NCBI RefSeq assembly: GCF_014284475.1
Contig: NZ_WJBC01000012.1
Coordinates: forward strand, 1-64,000
From: Acetobacterium fimetarium
Lineage (GTDB): Bacteria > Bacillota > Clostridia > Eubacteriales > Eubacteriaceae
DNA: 64,000 bases
Reading direction: 5' to 3'
Part shown: positions 42,280 to 52,196 of the stretch, piece after piece
How the letters are laid out: the number at the start of each line of letters is the position of its first letter
Numbering within the stretch: the first letter of the stretch is position 1
Position numbers and translations under genes: made by a program
Notes under the pieces: model-generated
Told to the model about the DNA's origin: nothing
The model's input: only the letters and a program-made list of their open reading frames with translations
Database searches by the model: none

Positions 42280-44343
42280 ATGAGCGAAATCAATCAGGAA
42301 GTTGGGACAAATCAGGAACAAGTGCTTAAAAAACTCCAGACTTGTTTTGCGGGAAAAATTGTCCGGAAAGATTTAACCAAGAAAATCAAAGAAGGTGCCA
42401 ACGTGCCGGTTTATGTGCTGGAGTACCTGTTGGGGATGTATTGTTCATCCATGGATGAAGAGGAAATTGAAGCCGGGGTTGTGAATGTGAAACAGATCCT
42501 GGCGGAAAATTATGTCAGGCCGGATGAAGCCCAGAAGATTATTTCCAAACTCCGGGAAAAGGGCAGTTATACGGTTATTGATCGAATTGGGGTGCAACTT
42601 AATTACAAACTTGATATCTACGAGGCGGAGTTTTCCAATCTGGGCATTAAAAACGTGCCGATTGCCGAGAAATATGCATCGGAATTTGAACGGCTTTTAT
42701 GTGGAGGGATCTGGTGTATTGTCCAGATGGAATATTTTTATGACGAAGGCGACAAAAACCGCTGTCCCTTTGTGATTCGCAACCTGACCCCGATCCAGAT
42801 GCCCAGCCTGGATATGGATGAGGTCAAGGCTGGTCGTGAGCAATTTACCAAAGAGGAATGGATTGATGTAATCCTCCGGTCCACCGGTATGGAACCCGAT
42901 CAGTTCAGCCCCCGGGTGAAATGGCTCCATTTGGCTCGGCTGATGCCTTTGATTGAAAATAACCTCAACCTCTGCGAACTGGGACCAAGAGGGACCGGGA
43001 AATCCCATGTTTATAAGGAAATCTCACCCAATAGCATTCTGGTATCCGGCGGACAAACCACCGTGGCCAATCTCTTCTACAACATGAGCAACCGCACCGT
43101 TGGACTGGTGGGAATGTGGGACTGTGTGGCCTTTGACGAGGTTGCCGGGATCCGCTTTAAGGATAAAGATGGCATCCAGATTATGAAAGACTATATGGCC
43201 TCTGGATCCTTCAGCCGTGGTAAAGAAGAAAAGACGGCCTTGGCGTCCATGGTTTTTGTGGGGAATATCAATCAGAGTGTCGATGTCTTATTGAAAACCT
43301 CCCATCTCTTTGATCCTTTTCCCCCGGAAATGAACAGTGACAGTGCGTTCTTTGACCGGATGCATTGCTATCTGCCGGGATGGGAGATCCCCAAATACCG
43401 CCCCCAGTTTTTCACCGATAGCTATGGCTTTATCACCGATTACCTGTCGGCCTTTATGCGGGAACTCAGGAAGATATCCTATGCCGATGCTTTTGACAAG
43501 TATTTTAAACTGGGGAATAACCTGAACCAGCGGGATGTGATTGGGGTGCGCAAAATGGTATCGGCTCTAGTCAAACTGATTTATCCCCATGGCCAGTTTG
43601 ATAAGGAAGATGTCCTGGAGATCCTCCGCTTTGCCCTGGAAATGCGAAGAAGGGTAAAGGAGCAGTTAAAGCGTATTGGCGGGATGGAGTTTTATGATAT
43701 CAATTTTTCCTATATCGACAACGAAACTTTTATTGAAGACTTTGTGCCGGTACCGGAACAGGGTGGCGGTAAGCTGATCCCCGAAGGAATCAATAAGGCC
43801 GGTCATGTCTATACCATTTCCAGAGGCCGGTCGGGCATGATCGGGGCTTATAAAATTGAAACCGAAATGACCACTGGTTCCGGAAAATTTATCTGTACTG
43901 GGATTGGTAGTGCCCGAGAAGCGAAAGAGGCATCGGATACCGCCTATCGTTATTTAAAGGCCAATAGCAAATCGATCAGCGGTCAGATTTCAACCCTCAC
44001 TAAAGATTATATGCTCCACGTCCAGGATCTCAACGGGGTGGGGATGACCAGTAGTCTTTCTCTATCAGCCCTAATTGCCCTCTGCTCGGCGGCGTTGAAT
44101 AAACCAGCCGTCCCAAGTCTGGCCATTCTGGGAAACCTCAGTATTGGAGGAACATTGACCAAGGTGGAGGAACTTGCCAATATTCTGCAGGTTTGTCTGG
44201 ACTCCGGGGCCAAGAAGGTGCTGATCCCTATCGTTTCAGCCGGTGATATGGGGTCGGTACCTCCGGAACTGATGGGTAAGTTTAATTTGATCTTTTATCA
44301 GAGCCCGGAGGATGCGGTGTTTAAGGCGCTGGGGGTGGAGTAG
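42280..44343 (+). CDS. brxL: BREX protein BrxL (Lon-like AAA+)
   Basis: This 687-residue BrxL ends the core type 1 system. An N-terminal domain (1-200) precedes an AAA+ module with Walker A GPRGTGKSHVYKEI at about residue 235 and Walker B-like WDCVAFDEVAGI. The C-terminal Lon-protease-like fold contains LNGVGMTSSLSLSALIAL and SGAKKVLIPIVSAGD. Known BrxL forms ring-shaped DNA-binding assemblies. I chose ATG 42280 (AGGATGG 7 nt upstream); a GTG two codons earlier is possible. It lies 36 bp after pglZ. Confidence 0.93.
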   Translation: MSEINQEVGTNQEQVLKKLQTCFAGKIVRKDLTKKIKEGANVPVYVLEYLLGMYCSSMDEEEIEAGVVNVKQILAENYVRPDEAQKIISKLREKGSYTVIDRIGVQLNYKLDIYEAEFSNLGIKNVPIAEKYASEFERLLCGGIWCIVQMEYFYDEGDKNRCPFVIRNLTPIQMPSLDMDEVKAGREQFTKEEWIDVILRSTGMEPDQFSPRVKWLHLARLMPLIENNLNLCELGPRGTGKSHVYKEISPNSILVSGGQTTVANLFYNMSNRTVGLVGMWDCVAFDEVAGIRFKDKDGIQIMKDYMASGSFSRGKEEKTALASMVFVGNINQSVDVLLKTSHLFDPFPPEMNSDSAFFDRMHCYLPGWEIPKYRPQFFTDSYGFITDYLSAFMRELRKISYADAFDKYFKLGNNLNQRDVIGVRKMVSALVKLIYPHGQFDKEDVLEILRFALEMRRRVKEQLKRIGGMEFYDINFSYIDNETFIEDFVPVPEQGGGKLIPEGINKAGHVYTISRGRSGMIGAYKIETEMTTGSGKFICTGIGSAREAKEASDTAYRYLKANSKSISGQISTLTKDYMLHVQDLNGVGMTSSLSLSALIALCSAALNKPAVPSLAILGNLSIGGTLTKVEELANILQVCLDSGAKKVLIPIVSAGDMGSVPPELMGKFNLIFYQSPEDAVFKALGVE

Positions 44344-44389
44344 TGGAAAGAAAGGAAAAGAAGCCAAACCGAAAAAATACAGGCCAGTG

Positions 44390-44422
44390 ATACCAATATA
44401 GTCATGGGTATTTTGTTATAAT
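44390..44422 (+). promoter_or_regulatory. Possible promoter/operator of the WYL gene
   Basis: A good -10 box TATAAT (44417-44422) has no clear -35 partner, suggesting an activated or weak promoter. ATACC (44390-44394) and GGTAT (44407-44411) form a short inverted repeat just upstream. Confidence 0.35.
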
Positions 44423-44451
44423 GCTCTAAGAAAAACGATAAGGAGGTTTGC

Positions 44452-45465
44452 ATGGAAAAAACAAAAATGAAACTCTTACGGGTCCTGGATATTCTCAAAG
44501 AAACAGATGAAAATCATCCGCTGACAGCCAACGAAATTTGTGAAAAACTTCAATCATATGGGATCGAAGCAGAGCGCAAGTCAGTTTGCCGGGATATCAA
44601 TACATTAAAAGAGTATTACAATAATGAAAGTGATTATGGATACGAGATAGAATTATCGGATGACAACCGGAAAGGCTATTACATGTGTAGTCGGAGTTTT
44701 GAGGATTGGGAGCTGAAAATCCTCATTGATGCAGTCTGGCAAGCCCGGTTTTTAACTGAGAAGAAATCAGAATCTCTGGCCAAGCGGTTGAGACTGCTGG
44801 CCAGTTTAGAAAGCAGAAAAGTTCTGCAAAATGTAACGCCGGTAAAATCCTATGTTAAAACCAATAAACTTAAGGTCGCCGAACACATTGATATGCTGTT
44901 GATCGCCATTCGAAAAGGACGGAAAGTAAAGTTTCAATATGAATATACGGATACGAATTTGGATCGACAGGTTAAGTTTGATGGAAAAGAATATCTGGTC
45001 AATCCCTATTCCTTGAAATGGCGTGGAGACCGCTATTATCTGATTGGGAATTATGATAAGTATGATAATTTATCCTTCTATCGACTCGATCGAATTGTCA
45101 ATTTTTCGATTACTGATATTCCGGTAAAACCAGCCAAAGAAGTGGTCGGTGATAACCCATCTAACAAAATCGAAGAATATGTTGCTAAAAGTCTCTATAA
45201 TTTTGGTGGAGAGAAGATACACGTAGTTTTAAGAGTGAAACCAAATATGGTAGATGAACTGATCGACTATTTTGGCGAAAACATCGAGTTTAAACAAAAT
45301 GGCTCGGATGAGTATGATGTCAGAGTTGCTGTCAATGATGGTGATGGTCTATATTTCTGGCTTTTGCAATATGGAGAAAATGTAAAGGTTGTTTCGCCAG
45401 TTCAGGTTCGTGAGGAACTGTTGAAACGGACACAAAAGATCAAAGAACTTTATGCAAATGATTAA
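44452..45465 (+). CDS. WYL-domain transcriptional regulator
   Basis: This 337-residue regulator has an N-terminal winged HTH (residues 5-65: LLRVLDILKETDENHPLTANEIC, cited as ILKETDENHPLTANEIC, then SVCRDINTLKEYY) and a WYL domain at about 150-235 (VKFQYEYTDTNL; VNPYSLKWRGDRYYLIGNYD; FYRLDRI) with a WCX C-terminus. WYL proteins such as BrxR control BREX and other defence loci, usually from the 5' side. Here it lies after brxL and before the AddB/AddA-like pair, with a strong AAGGAGGTTTG ribosome site and its own -10 box. It could regulate the nuclease pair, BREX, or both. Confidence 0.9.
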   Translation: MEKTKMKLLRVLDILKETDENHPLTANEICEKLQSYGIEAERKSVCRDINTLKEYYNNESDYGYEIELSDDNRKGYYMCSRSFEDWELKILIDAVWQARFLTEKKSESLAKRLRLLASLESRKVLQNVTPVKSYVKTNKLKVAEHIDMLLIAIRKGRKVKFQYEYTDTNLDRQVKFDGKEYLVNPYSLKWRGDRYYLIGNYDKYDNLSFYRLDRIVNFSITDIPVKPAKEVVGDNPSNKIEEYVAKSLYNFGGEKIHVVLRVKPNMVDELIDYFGENIEFKQNGSDEYDVRVAVNDGDGLYFWLLQYGENVKVVSPVQVREELLKRTQKIKELYAND

Positions 45466-45574
45466 TTAAGAATAGAACAGATTTAGATTGCAAAAGTGAA
45501 TAATTGTTTACTGATGAAAGATTGAGAAACAAAAAAATAATTCATGTCATTAAATTGAGTTGGAGGAAATGTCC

Positions 45575-48409
45575 GTGAAATCAGCTTTAACATTTAACCA
45601 GTTTGTGAAAGATAATCCATTTGTAAAGAAAATGCTCATTGTTCCTAATTATACGGTGGGTGAACAATACATAAGACAGGCAAATGATCAGGGGATTCCC
45701 TGTATCAATCTGGAATGCAAAACCATTTATGATTTGGCTTTGGGTATTTGTCAAGTTCAGACCGCTTTAGATGGTGAAGAACTGAAGCTGATTAATCAGG
45801 ACGTTGCCACCAATCTGATGATGGATATCATGCAGGATCAATTGCATCAACTGAGGTATTTTGTCAATCCGGAGTGGATTGATATTCCCACCGCCAGCGA
45901 ACTGATCCATCAAATCGATGAGATCCGGATAATGGATGCCCAGGATGTGTTGAAGACCAAGGCGGATTCACCAAAATTAATGGATTTGACGATTATATTG
46001 GAAGCTTATGAAAATCGGTTAAAGAAAGACACCTTGGTGGATTATGTTAGCCTTTTAATAATGGCCATTGATCTGATTAAAAATGAAGCCGGTTTTAAAA
46101 ATAGCAAGTTTGGTATTTTTGCCAATACCAATGCCATTGGCGTGGAGCGGGCATTGATCACTGCCCTTGCCGGAGCAGATATCGAAATTATCCAAACACC
46201 CCGGATTGAAGGCATCGATCGGCCAGAAACCTTTTATTCCCGAGTACCTGAATCCTTTGAAGCGGGAAACGATCTGGCCGGGATCTATGGGGCAGAAAGT
46301 CAGCCGATCAAGCAACCAGCCATCGATTTTTTCCGATCCTATGGCCAGGTCAATGAATTCAAATATGTAGCCCAGGATATTCTGGAAAAAGGTTATGCCT
46401 TTGGCGATGTTCAGGTTGTTTTCACCCATTATTCCTACGCCCTTTTACTTCATAATTATGCTCAATCAATCGGTCTAAACCTAAGTCTGCCCGGAGGGAT
46501 CCCCGGATATCACAGTGAAATCTACGCTTTTATACGAGACCTCTTCACATTTGCAAGAAACGGATATTTTGAAGAGGACTTGAAATCTGTTTTACATAAT
46601 CGTTCATTAAAACTGGCAACCAATAAGAAATCAAATCGACGGCTTTTCGAAGACTTTAAAATCGAAGGGGTCGGTTTTGGCCGTAGCCGATATCAAAAAG
46701 TAATTGAGAAATTTGAGACCTTCCAGGATTCCGAGGATGAAACGGAACGGGATTATTTTGTGTTTGGAGAATTCTTAAGCAAGTTATTGTCACTATTTCC
46801 GGAAGATCTGTCGAAAGCGGTTAAATTGAAAGGTTTTATCCTTGGCATCGCCGGTTTTTTATCAGATTATTGTACGAAAGATAACCTGAATGGGGACTAT
46901 CAACGGGAGTGCCAGCAGGCTGTAACCGCGTTGATTGATTTTGCAGAATTTTCGACCATCGCAATGAGTGCCGGGAGTGCCATGAATCAAATCCAGGTGC
47001 TAATCGAAGCATTATCGGTTCAATCAAGCCGGGAAGCAGAAGACGCGATTCTCTGTACCAGTTTTTCAACGGCGGGCGTTATTACCCGACCCTATGTTTA
47101 TGTGATCGGTCTTGATGCCGATCGCTTTCCCCTTAAAGCAAACGAATCATCGGTTTTATTAGATCAGGAACGGCAGAATTTGGGATTAACCTTTGGGATG
47201 TCCACCAGTGTCGAAAAAAACAGTATCTATAGACTGCTGGAGAGTCTCGCCGGAAAGATCAAACGGGTAGTGTTTGGTTATAACTATTTTGATACGGTGG
47301 GGATTAAAGAAAAGAATGCATCTTCTTTTTATAATCGCTTGCTGGAAATTCAGCAGGTTGATAAGAAATCTTTAGAGAAAAGCGGTTTCATTGGTGCGAG
47401 TAAAAATATTCTGGAAGAAAAAGAATATTATCTTTTTGCCACGAAAGCCCAATCCGAACAACCGACAATGGGGACAATTAAGCGCCGAGGTTATGATCTG
47501 GGGTATCAGATGAAATCTTCAGATCAGGGTCTCGGTTCACTTTCGGCCAGCAGTATTATGAGGTTTCTTGATTGTCCAAGACAATATTTTTACCGATATC
47601 GTTGCAATCTGACACCGCCAGAAACGGTAGAATATGATCGATCTGTCTGGTTGGATCATCAGAAAAAAGGGATCTTTATGCATAAGGTGTTGGAGGACTA
47701 TGTGGCAACCGTCATCGTTGGAAATAAAGAGCAAGAATTCAAGGTCACGGCATTTGCTGACATTTACCAAAAGAATTGTGATGAGATGCGAGAAAGGGTG
47801 CCCTATCTATCCCGGACGGCCTATGAAATGCAACGCCATCGCTGTCAGGAAGACGCCAGAGGTTGTCTGATCCAACTGTGTGATGAAATGAAAACACAGC
47901 GCTTTGTGCCGGTTGCCACCGAACTGACTTTTGGGATGCACCTGGCCGATCCTGTGGCGATCAAGTTAAATGATGGTAATACCCTGGCTTTAAAAGGCTC
48001 AATCGATCGGGTTGATGCACTCGTTGATGGTACCTATCGGATTGTTGATTACAAGACTGGTAAGTTTGCCCCGATGCAAAAAAAGCGGGAACTAGGTTTT
48101 GATGCTTTTATTCAGGATTATGTTTATGCCATCGTTCTTGAAACCATTTATTCAGATAAATCTTCGGAAGTATCGGAAAGTCGGTATGATTTTCCCTGCG
48201 ATCGCAACGCCCATTTAATAACGGAAATCAACCAAACATCAAAAATGGCAGTGATGGACACATTAAATGGGATTGCCGATGATATCTGTAGTGGAAATTA
48301 TGGGCGCTGTTCCGTAGATCCGGATAAGTATATCAATTGGGAAACAACCTGTGGTTATTGTAATTATGGGACATTATGTCAGGCTGAAGCCTGTGCCTGG
48401 GAGGTTTGA
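45575..48409 (+). CDS. AddB-like PD-(D/E)XK nuclease with Fe-S cysteines
   Basis: This protein of about 944 residues is related to AddB/RecB-family nucleases. The C-terminal third has the nuclease core LKGSIDRVDALVDGTYRIVDYKTGK (cited as GSIDRVD and RIVDYKTGK, about residues 808-830). Cysteines at FLDCPRQYFYRY (about 675) and in CGYCNYGTLC near the end match the four-cysteine 4Fe-4S clasp of AddB and Cas4 nucleases. The N-terminal part looks like an inactivated helicase: MLIVPNYTVGEQYI stands where AddB would have a P-loop, and no Walker A is present. I chose GTG 45575, 8 nt after GGAGG; other starts are closer to or overlap the site. It is coupled to the helicase gene 2 bp downstream. Confidence 0.85.
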   Translation: MKSALTFNQFVKDNPFVKKMLIVPNYTVGEQYIRQANDQGIPCINLECKTIYDLALGICQVQTALDGEELKLINQDVATNLMMDIMQDQLHQLRYFVNPEWIDIPTASELIHQIDEIRIMDAQDVLKTKADSPKLMDLTIILEAYENRLKKDTLVDYVSLLIMAIDLIKNEAGFKNSKFGIFANTNAIGVERALITALAGADIEIIQTPRIEGIDRPETFYSRVPESFEAGNDLAGIYGAESQPIKQPAIDFFRSYGQVNEFKYVAQDILEKGYAFGDVQVVFTHYSYALLLHNYAQSIGLNLSLPGGIPGYHSEIYAFIRDLFTFARNGYFEEDLKSVLHNRSLKLATNKKSNRRLFEDFKIEGVGFGRSRYQKVIEKFETFQDSEDETERDYFVFGEFLSKLLSLFPEDLSKAVKLKGFILGIAGFLSDYCTKDNLNGDYQRECQQAVTALIDFAEFSTIAMSAGSAMNQIQVLIEALSVQSSREAEDAILCTSFSTAGVITRPYVYVIGLDADRFPLKANESSVLLDQERQNLGLTFGMSTSVEKNSIYRLLESLAGKIKRVVFGYNYFDTVGIKEKNASSFYNRLLEIQQVDKKSLEKSGFIGASKNILEEKEYYLFATKAQSEQPTMGTIKRRGYDLGYQMKSSDQGLGSLSASSIMRFLDCPRQYFYRYRCNLTPPETVEYDRSVWLDHQKKGIFMHKVLEDYVATVIVGNKEQEFKVTAFADIYQKNCDEMRERVPYLSRTAYEMQRHRCQEDARGCLIQLCDEMKTQRFVPVATELTFGMHLADPVAIKLNDGNTLALKGSIDRVDALVDGTYRIVDYKTGKFAPMQKKRELGFDAFIQDYVYAIVLETIYSDKSSEVSESRYDFPCDRNAHLITEINQTSKMAVMDTLNGIADDICSGNYGRCSVDPDKYINWETTCGYCNYGTLCQAEACAWEV

Positions 48410-48411
48410 CA

Positions 48412-51400
48412 ATGGAAGATAAAAACAGATCGCAAATACTGAATGATTTTACTCCCAATATTCTAATCGAGGCCGGGGCCGGATCGGGCAAGACCACCAT
48501 CCTGGTTAACCGGATCTTGAACCAAATCAAAAATACCGAGATTACCTTAGATAAAATGGTAGCGATCACCTTTACCGAAAAAGCGGCCATCGGACTACAG
48601 GAGCGCTTTCAGGTAAATTTGTTCAAAGCCCATACCCAGGCAGAGGGGGAGCAAAAAGAAAAACTTAAAAGAGCCATTGAAGATATGGATAAGATTCACA
48701 TCTCGACGATTCATTCCTTTTGCAGTAGCATGCTCAAAGAAATGCCCTTTGAAGCAGGGCTTAGCCTAGATTTTACAATTGTCCGGGATGATCAGGATGC
48801 AGTATTTAAAAAAGGTCTATTTGCTCAGTTTTGTGAAAATGATCAAACCGCCTTTGATCCAGAAATCAGTGAAATAAAGTCGCGAATGGGGGAAGTGGGT
48901 ATTAATCCCGATATTCTGGAAGATACCTTTTATGCCATCTGCGAAAAAGATGGCATCAACTGGGTCTATGATCAGGATATCTTAGAAAAGGATTCCCAGG
49001 ACTTTTTCTTAAAGGCCCGACAAATCTTAAAACAGGTTTGTGAGGTTTTAAATAAACAGGATGATCCAGCCATTGGGTTCACTGAGATTGAACTGAAGCG
49101 TGGTGGTGCCCTGAGGGACGATGAAACCCCGGTAATTAAAGATGAAACCCGTTCAGTGTATAAATGGTTTACACAACAAGAGCAGGCAAAAGCGAGACCC
49201 TCTTCAGATTGCATGGGAATGCTCGAAAAGCTCGATGCGAAAATGAATATTTGTGCGGGCAGAAATGATAAAAATAAAAATTATAACCCGGCGCTTTTGA
49301 AAACCGGTAAAGGTGTAAATGATAGACTGAAGAAAGATTATGAATTGGATCAAGTCTGTGCAGAATTAAAAGAGGATTACTCATGCTATCGACATGCCTT
49401 GTGTATGCGGTTTTTAATGGGAGCGATCAACTATTTTAATGCTGAAAAAAAGAAAGAAAAAAAACTGACCTATAAGGATTTGCTGGTATTGGCCAGGGAT
49501 ATGATCAAGCAGTCTGAAACAGCCCGGCAGTTTTTCAGTCGTAAATATACCTGCTTCTATATTGATGAATTTCAGGATACCGATCCCATTCAGACCGAGC
49601 TGATCTTCTATCTGGCTTGCCGGGAGACGACCTTGCCGGAAAACTGGGAAGACTGCCAATTAAAAGATGGCACGCTTTGTATGGTCGGTGATCCCAAACA
49701 GTCCATCTTTGCTTTTACTGGAGCCGATATCAAGCTCTATAACCGGGTCAAGGAAAAAATGCAACAGGACAGCAACTCCAGGGTCTACGGATTACAGCGA
49801 AATTATCGCTCAAACAGGCAGATCTGCGACTGGGTTGAAAACAGCTATTCGAAAAAATTAAGCGGGTTTGGTTTCCCGGATCAAACCGAAGCAGGAACCA
49901 GTCAGGCAATTTTTGAAGGTATGACCACCTTGACACCAGAGTGTGTTGGCGATCATCAGACGTTAAAGGGTGTTTATCGGTACCAGTTAGGGGAGGGAAC
50001 AAAGGATGAATTGATTGAACGGGATGCCCCTTATATCGCTGAACTGATTGCCGGTTTAATTGCGAATCAGGCTCAGATCAGTCGTTATGATACTGCGACT
50101 AAGACCACAGCGACCCGAGCCGTTACCCCAGGTGATTTTATGATTATTACCTGGTTTACAACCTCGATGCCGCAGTACATCAATGCCTTGAAAGAAAAAG
50201 GAATTCCTGTTTCAGTGGCGGGGAAAATTGAGACAAAGGCTCTGGAAGAGGTTAACAACCTGGTGCTGTTGCTGAGCTATCTGGATGACTACCGAAACAG
50301 CTATCGGTTAGCTTTGGTTCTCGAAAAACTATTTGCCTGTCACCTGGAGGCGGACCAGCGGTTTACTTATCATCATATCATCTGGAATGAAGCGGCGGTT
50401 CAAGCACTAGTCGATATCCGCATCAAAGAGAGTCTGCTTCAGATTCGGAAACTTTTATTACTGATTAACCAGGTTCCTCCGATGGTGGTGGTTGAAACCG
50501 TGGTCAATGATTTTAAAACGATTATGGCAAATAAAAACTATGATGTCATCACCCTGAATTCCGCCATGGGAAATGTGGAACAGCTATTGGAAGTGGTTCG
50601 GGCTGAACCCTATTCGACTTTCTCAGATATTTTTGCAAGGTTACAAAGTCTCACCGAAAATACCCTGGATCGGGAAATGTCAATCACCGATCTGATTGAA
50701 GAAGACGGCGAGTACAATGCTGTTCGAATCATGAATCTCCACAAAGCCAAAGGACTTGAAGCTAATGTGATCATCCTGGCGGATCCTTCAACCGGGGTTT
50801 CCGGCTTCAACGACACGATGCTCTTTATCGAGGAAGACGGCATTAAAAAGGGATTTGTCATCCCGAAAGATAAATATGGCAGTTACATTGGAAAGCCAGA
50901 TGGTTGGGATGATGCCAAGGCCATATCGGACGCCTTAAAAAGGGAAGAACATCTCCGGTTGCTTTATGTGGCCTCCACCCGGGCTAAAGAAGCGCTCATT
51001 GTTGCATCCGGGGATCGCATCGATAGCCGGGGGAAAGTTGCAAGGAATACGGCCTGGAAAGAGCTGGAACCCTTGATTGCATGTCCCCAGGAAACAAAGC
51101 AGATCTGTGACGGGATACTGGATTATCCCGGGGTGGCTGAGAATATTATCAATCATGAAAAAGATCAACCAAAGCATTGGGGGATTGTGGATACCCATAG
51201 CGAATTTATAAAGCATCAATCGGCTTTTGAATCCTGCTGTGAAGAGGCTCAAAAACCAGTGGCCGGGCACATAAATCCCAGTAAGTTCTTAAATCATCTG
51301 GCTTCCAATTGCGATGAAGATGCGGAGCCACTTAGTGAGCAGGAAAGTGTTAACAAACCGCTTCGGGGGAACCTCTACGGGATTATCATTCATAAACTGT

Positions 51401-51999
51401 TTCAGCTATTGGTTGATGGCAGATATTCTAAAATTGCTGATCTTTCAGAAGTCGAGCTTGAAATGATCATGAAGAAATCGATCCTGGCGGGTCTGGAAAG
51501 TGAACAGCTAACGAAAAAACAGTGCGATCTGTTAAAAATCGACCTATCAATTGAATTGGCACCGTTTATTGAGCAGTTAAGCGCTGTTTATGATGCGCTT
51601 CACGAAGATTTGCGGTTAAAAGCTGAAAATCTTTGTCAAGATCAGCTCTTCTGGAATCGGATTCATCAGGCTGATGCTGTTTATACTGAACTGCCATTCC
51701 AGTTGCAGGTGAAATCAGAAAAGGCATCAGAGTTGATTGATCTTTTGAATTTAGCAGAAGTGGAAAAAACAAAACCACTTTATATGCGTGGGATCATCGA
51801 TCTGGTGATTGTTAAAGGAAATGACTATACCATTATCGATTATAAAACCAATGCCAGGGGAGAGATAGAAGATCTGGATAAATTTAAACAGAATTTAGAG
51901 GCTATCTACAAACCTCAGCTTGATTTGTATGAGCTGGCACTAAAGGAAATGGTTGGCGAAAAAAATGTGGAAGCGAAAATTTACAGTTTGTACAATTAG
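48412..51999 (+). CDS. AddA-like UvrD-family helicase-nuclease
   Basis: This protein of about 1195 residues is a superfamily 1A helicase with a C-terminal nuclease. Walker A ILIEAGAGSGKTTILVNR is at about residues 18-35; then AITFTEKAA (motif Ia), STIHSFCSSML, FYIDEFQDTDPIQTEL (motif II, about 384), MVGDPKQSIFAF (motif III), GLQRNYRSN (motif IV), RIMNLHKAKGLEANVI (motif V) and LLYVASTRAKEAL (motif VI). The C-terminus has RGIIDLVIV and YTIIDYKTNA, the PD-(D/E)XK core. With the previous gene it forms an AddAB/RecBCD-like pair. Whether it is the cell's housekeeping AddAB or a defence-specific version cannot be told here; the position favours defence. Confidence 0.88.
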   Translation: MEDKNRSQILNDFTPNILIEAGAGSGKTTILVNRILNQIKNTEITLDKMVAITFTEKAAIGLQERFQVNLFKAHTQAEGEQKEKLKRAIEDMDKIHISTIHSFCSSMLKEMPFEAGLSLDFTIVRDDQDAVFKKGLFAQFCENDQTAFDPEISEIKSRMGEVGINPDILEDTFYAICEKDGINWVYDQDILEKDSQDFFLKARQILKQVCEVLNKQDDPAIGFTEIELKRGGALRDDETPVIKDETRSVYKWFTQQEQAKARPSSDCMGMLEKLDAKMNICAGRNDKNKNYNPALLKTGKGVNDRLKKDYELDQVCAELKEDYSCYRHALCMRFLMGAINYFNAEKKKEKKLTYKDLLVLARDMIKQSETARQFFSRKYTCFYIDEFQDTDPIQTELIFYLACRETTLPENWEDCQLKDGTLCMVGDPKQSIFAFTGADIKLYNRVKEKMQQDSNSRVYGLQRNYRSNRQICDWVENSYSKKLSGFGFPDQTEAGTSQAIFEGMTTLTPECVGDHQTLKGVYRYQLGEGTKDELIERDAPYIAELIAGLIANQAQISRYDTATKTTATRAVTPGDFMIITWFTTSMPQYINALKEKGIPVSVAGKIETKALEEVNNLVLLLSYLDDYRNSYRLALVLEKLFACHLEADQRFTYHHIIWNEAAVQALVDIRIKESLLQIRKLLLLINQVPPMVVVETVVNDFKTIMANKNYDVITLNSAMGNVEQLLEVVRAEPYSTFSDIFARLQSLTENTLDREMSITDLIEEDGEYNAVRIMNLHKAKGLEANVIILADPSTGVSGFNDTMLFIEEDGIKKGFVIPKDKYGSYIGKPDGWDDAKAISDALKREEHLRLLYVASTRAKEALIVASGDRIDSRGKVARNTAWKELEPLIACPQETKQICDGILDYPGVAENIINHEKDQPKHWGIVDTHSEFIKHQSAFESCCEEAQKPVAGHINPSKFLNHLASNCDEDAEPLSEQESVNKPLRGNLYGIIIHKLFQLLVDGRYSKIADLSEVELEMIMKKSILAGLESEQLTKKQCDLLKIDLSIELAPFIEQLSAVYDALHEDLRLKAENLCQDQLFWNRIHQADAVYTELPFQLQVKSEKASELIDLLNLAEVEKTKPLYMRGIIDLVIVKGNDYTIIDYKTNARGEIEDLDKFKQNLEAIYKPQLDLYELALKEMVGEKNVEAKIYSLYN

Positions 52000-52126
52000 G
52001 CTGAAAAATGCAACTGATGATATAAGAAACCAATTGAGAAGACTATTATGCAAATTTATTCTGCGGATATGCAAAGCTGTTTTTAAGTTGTCACACCATA
52101 TATACAAGTATTCATTGTAAAAAATG

Positions 52127-52156
52127 TTGACTTGCTACGAATATTCGTCGTAATAT
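52127..52156 (+). promoter_or_regulatory. Promoter and operator of the ATPase gene
   Basis: TTGACT (52127-52132) and TAATAT (52151-52156) are 18 bp apart. Between them is TACGAATATTCGTCGTA (52136-52152), which contains the perfect palindrome CGAATATTCG and a TACGA/TCGTA pair. The TACGAA half-site also occurs in the operator of the second AbiEi gene (53623-53672), so one repressor may bind both. Confidence 0.55.
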
Positions 52157-52196
52157 ATGTTAAGATGGATTGGAACACTAAAATGAGGTGATAAAA

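Noticed and set aside
26076-44343. Type I or type II restriction-modification system
   Set aside because: pglX could suggest a methylase of an R-M system, but brxA, brxB, brxC, pglZ and brxL are all present in type 1 BREX order and no HsdR/HsdS is seen.
45575-51999. Cas4/Cas-associated nuclease and helicase
   Set aside because: The Fe-S nuclease resembles Cas4 only in its cluster cysteines. The size, the UvrD-type partner and the absence of cas genes or repeats favour AddAB-like proteins.
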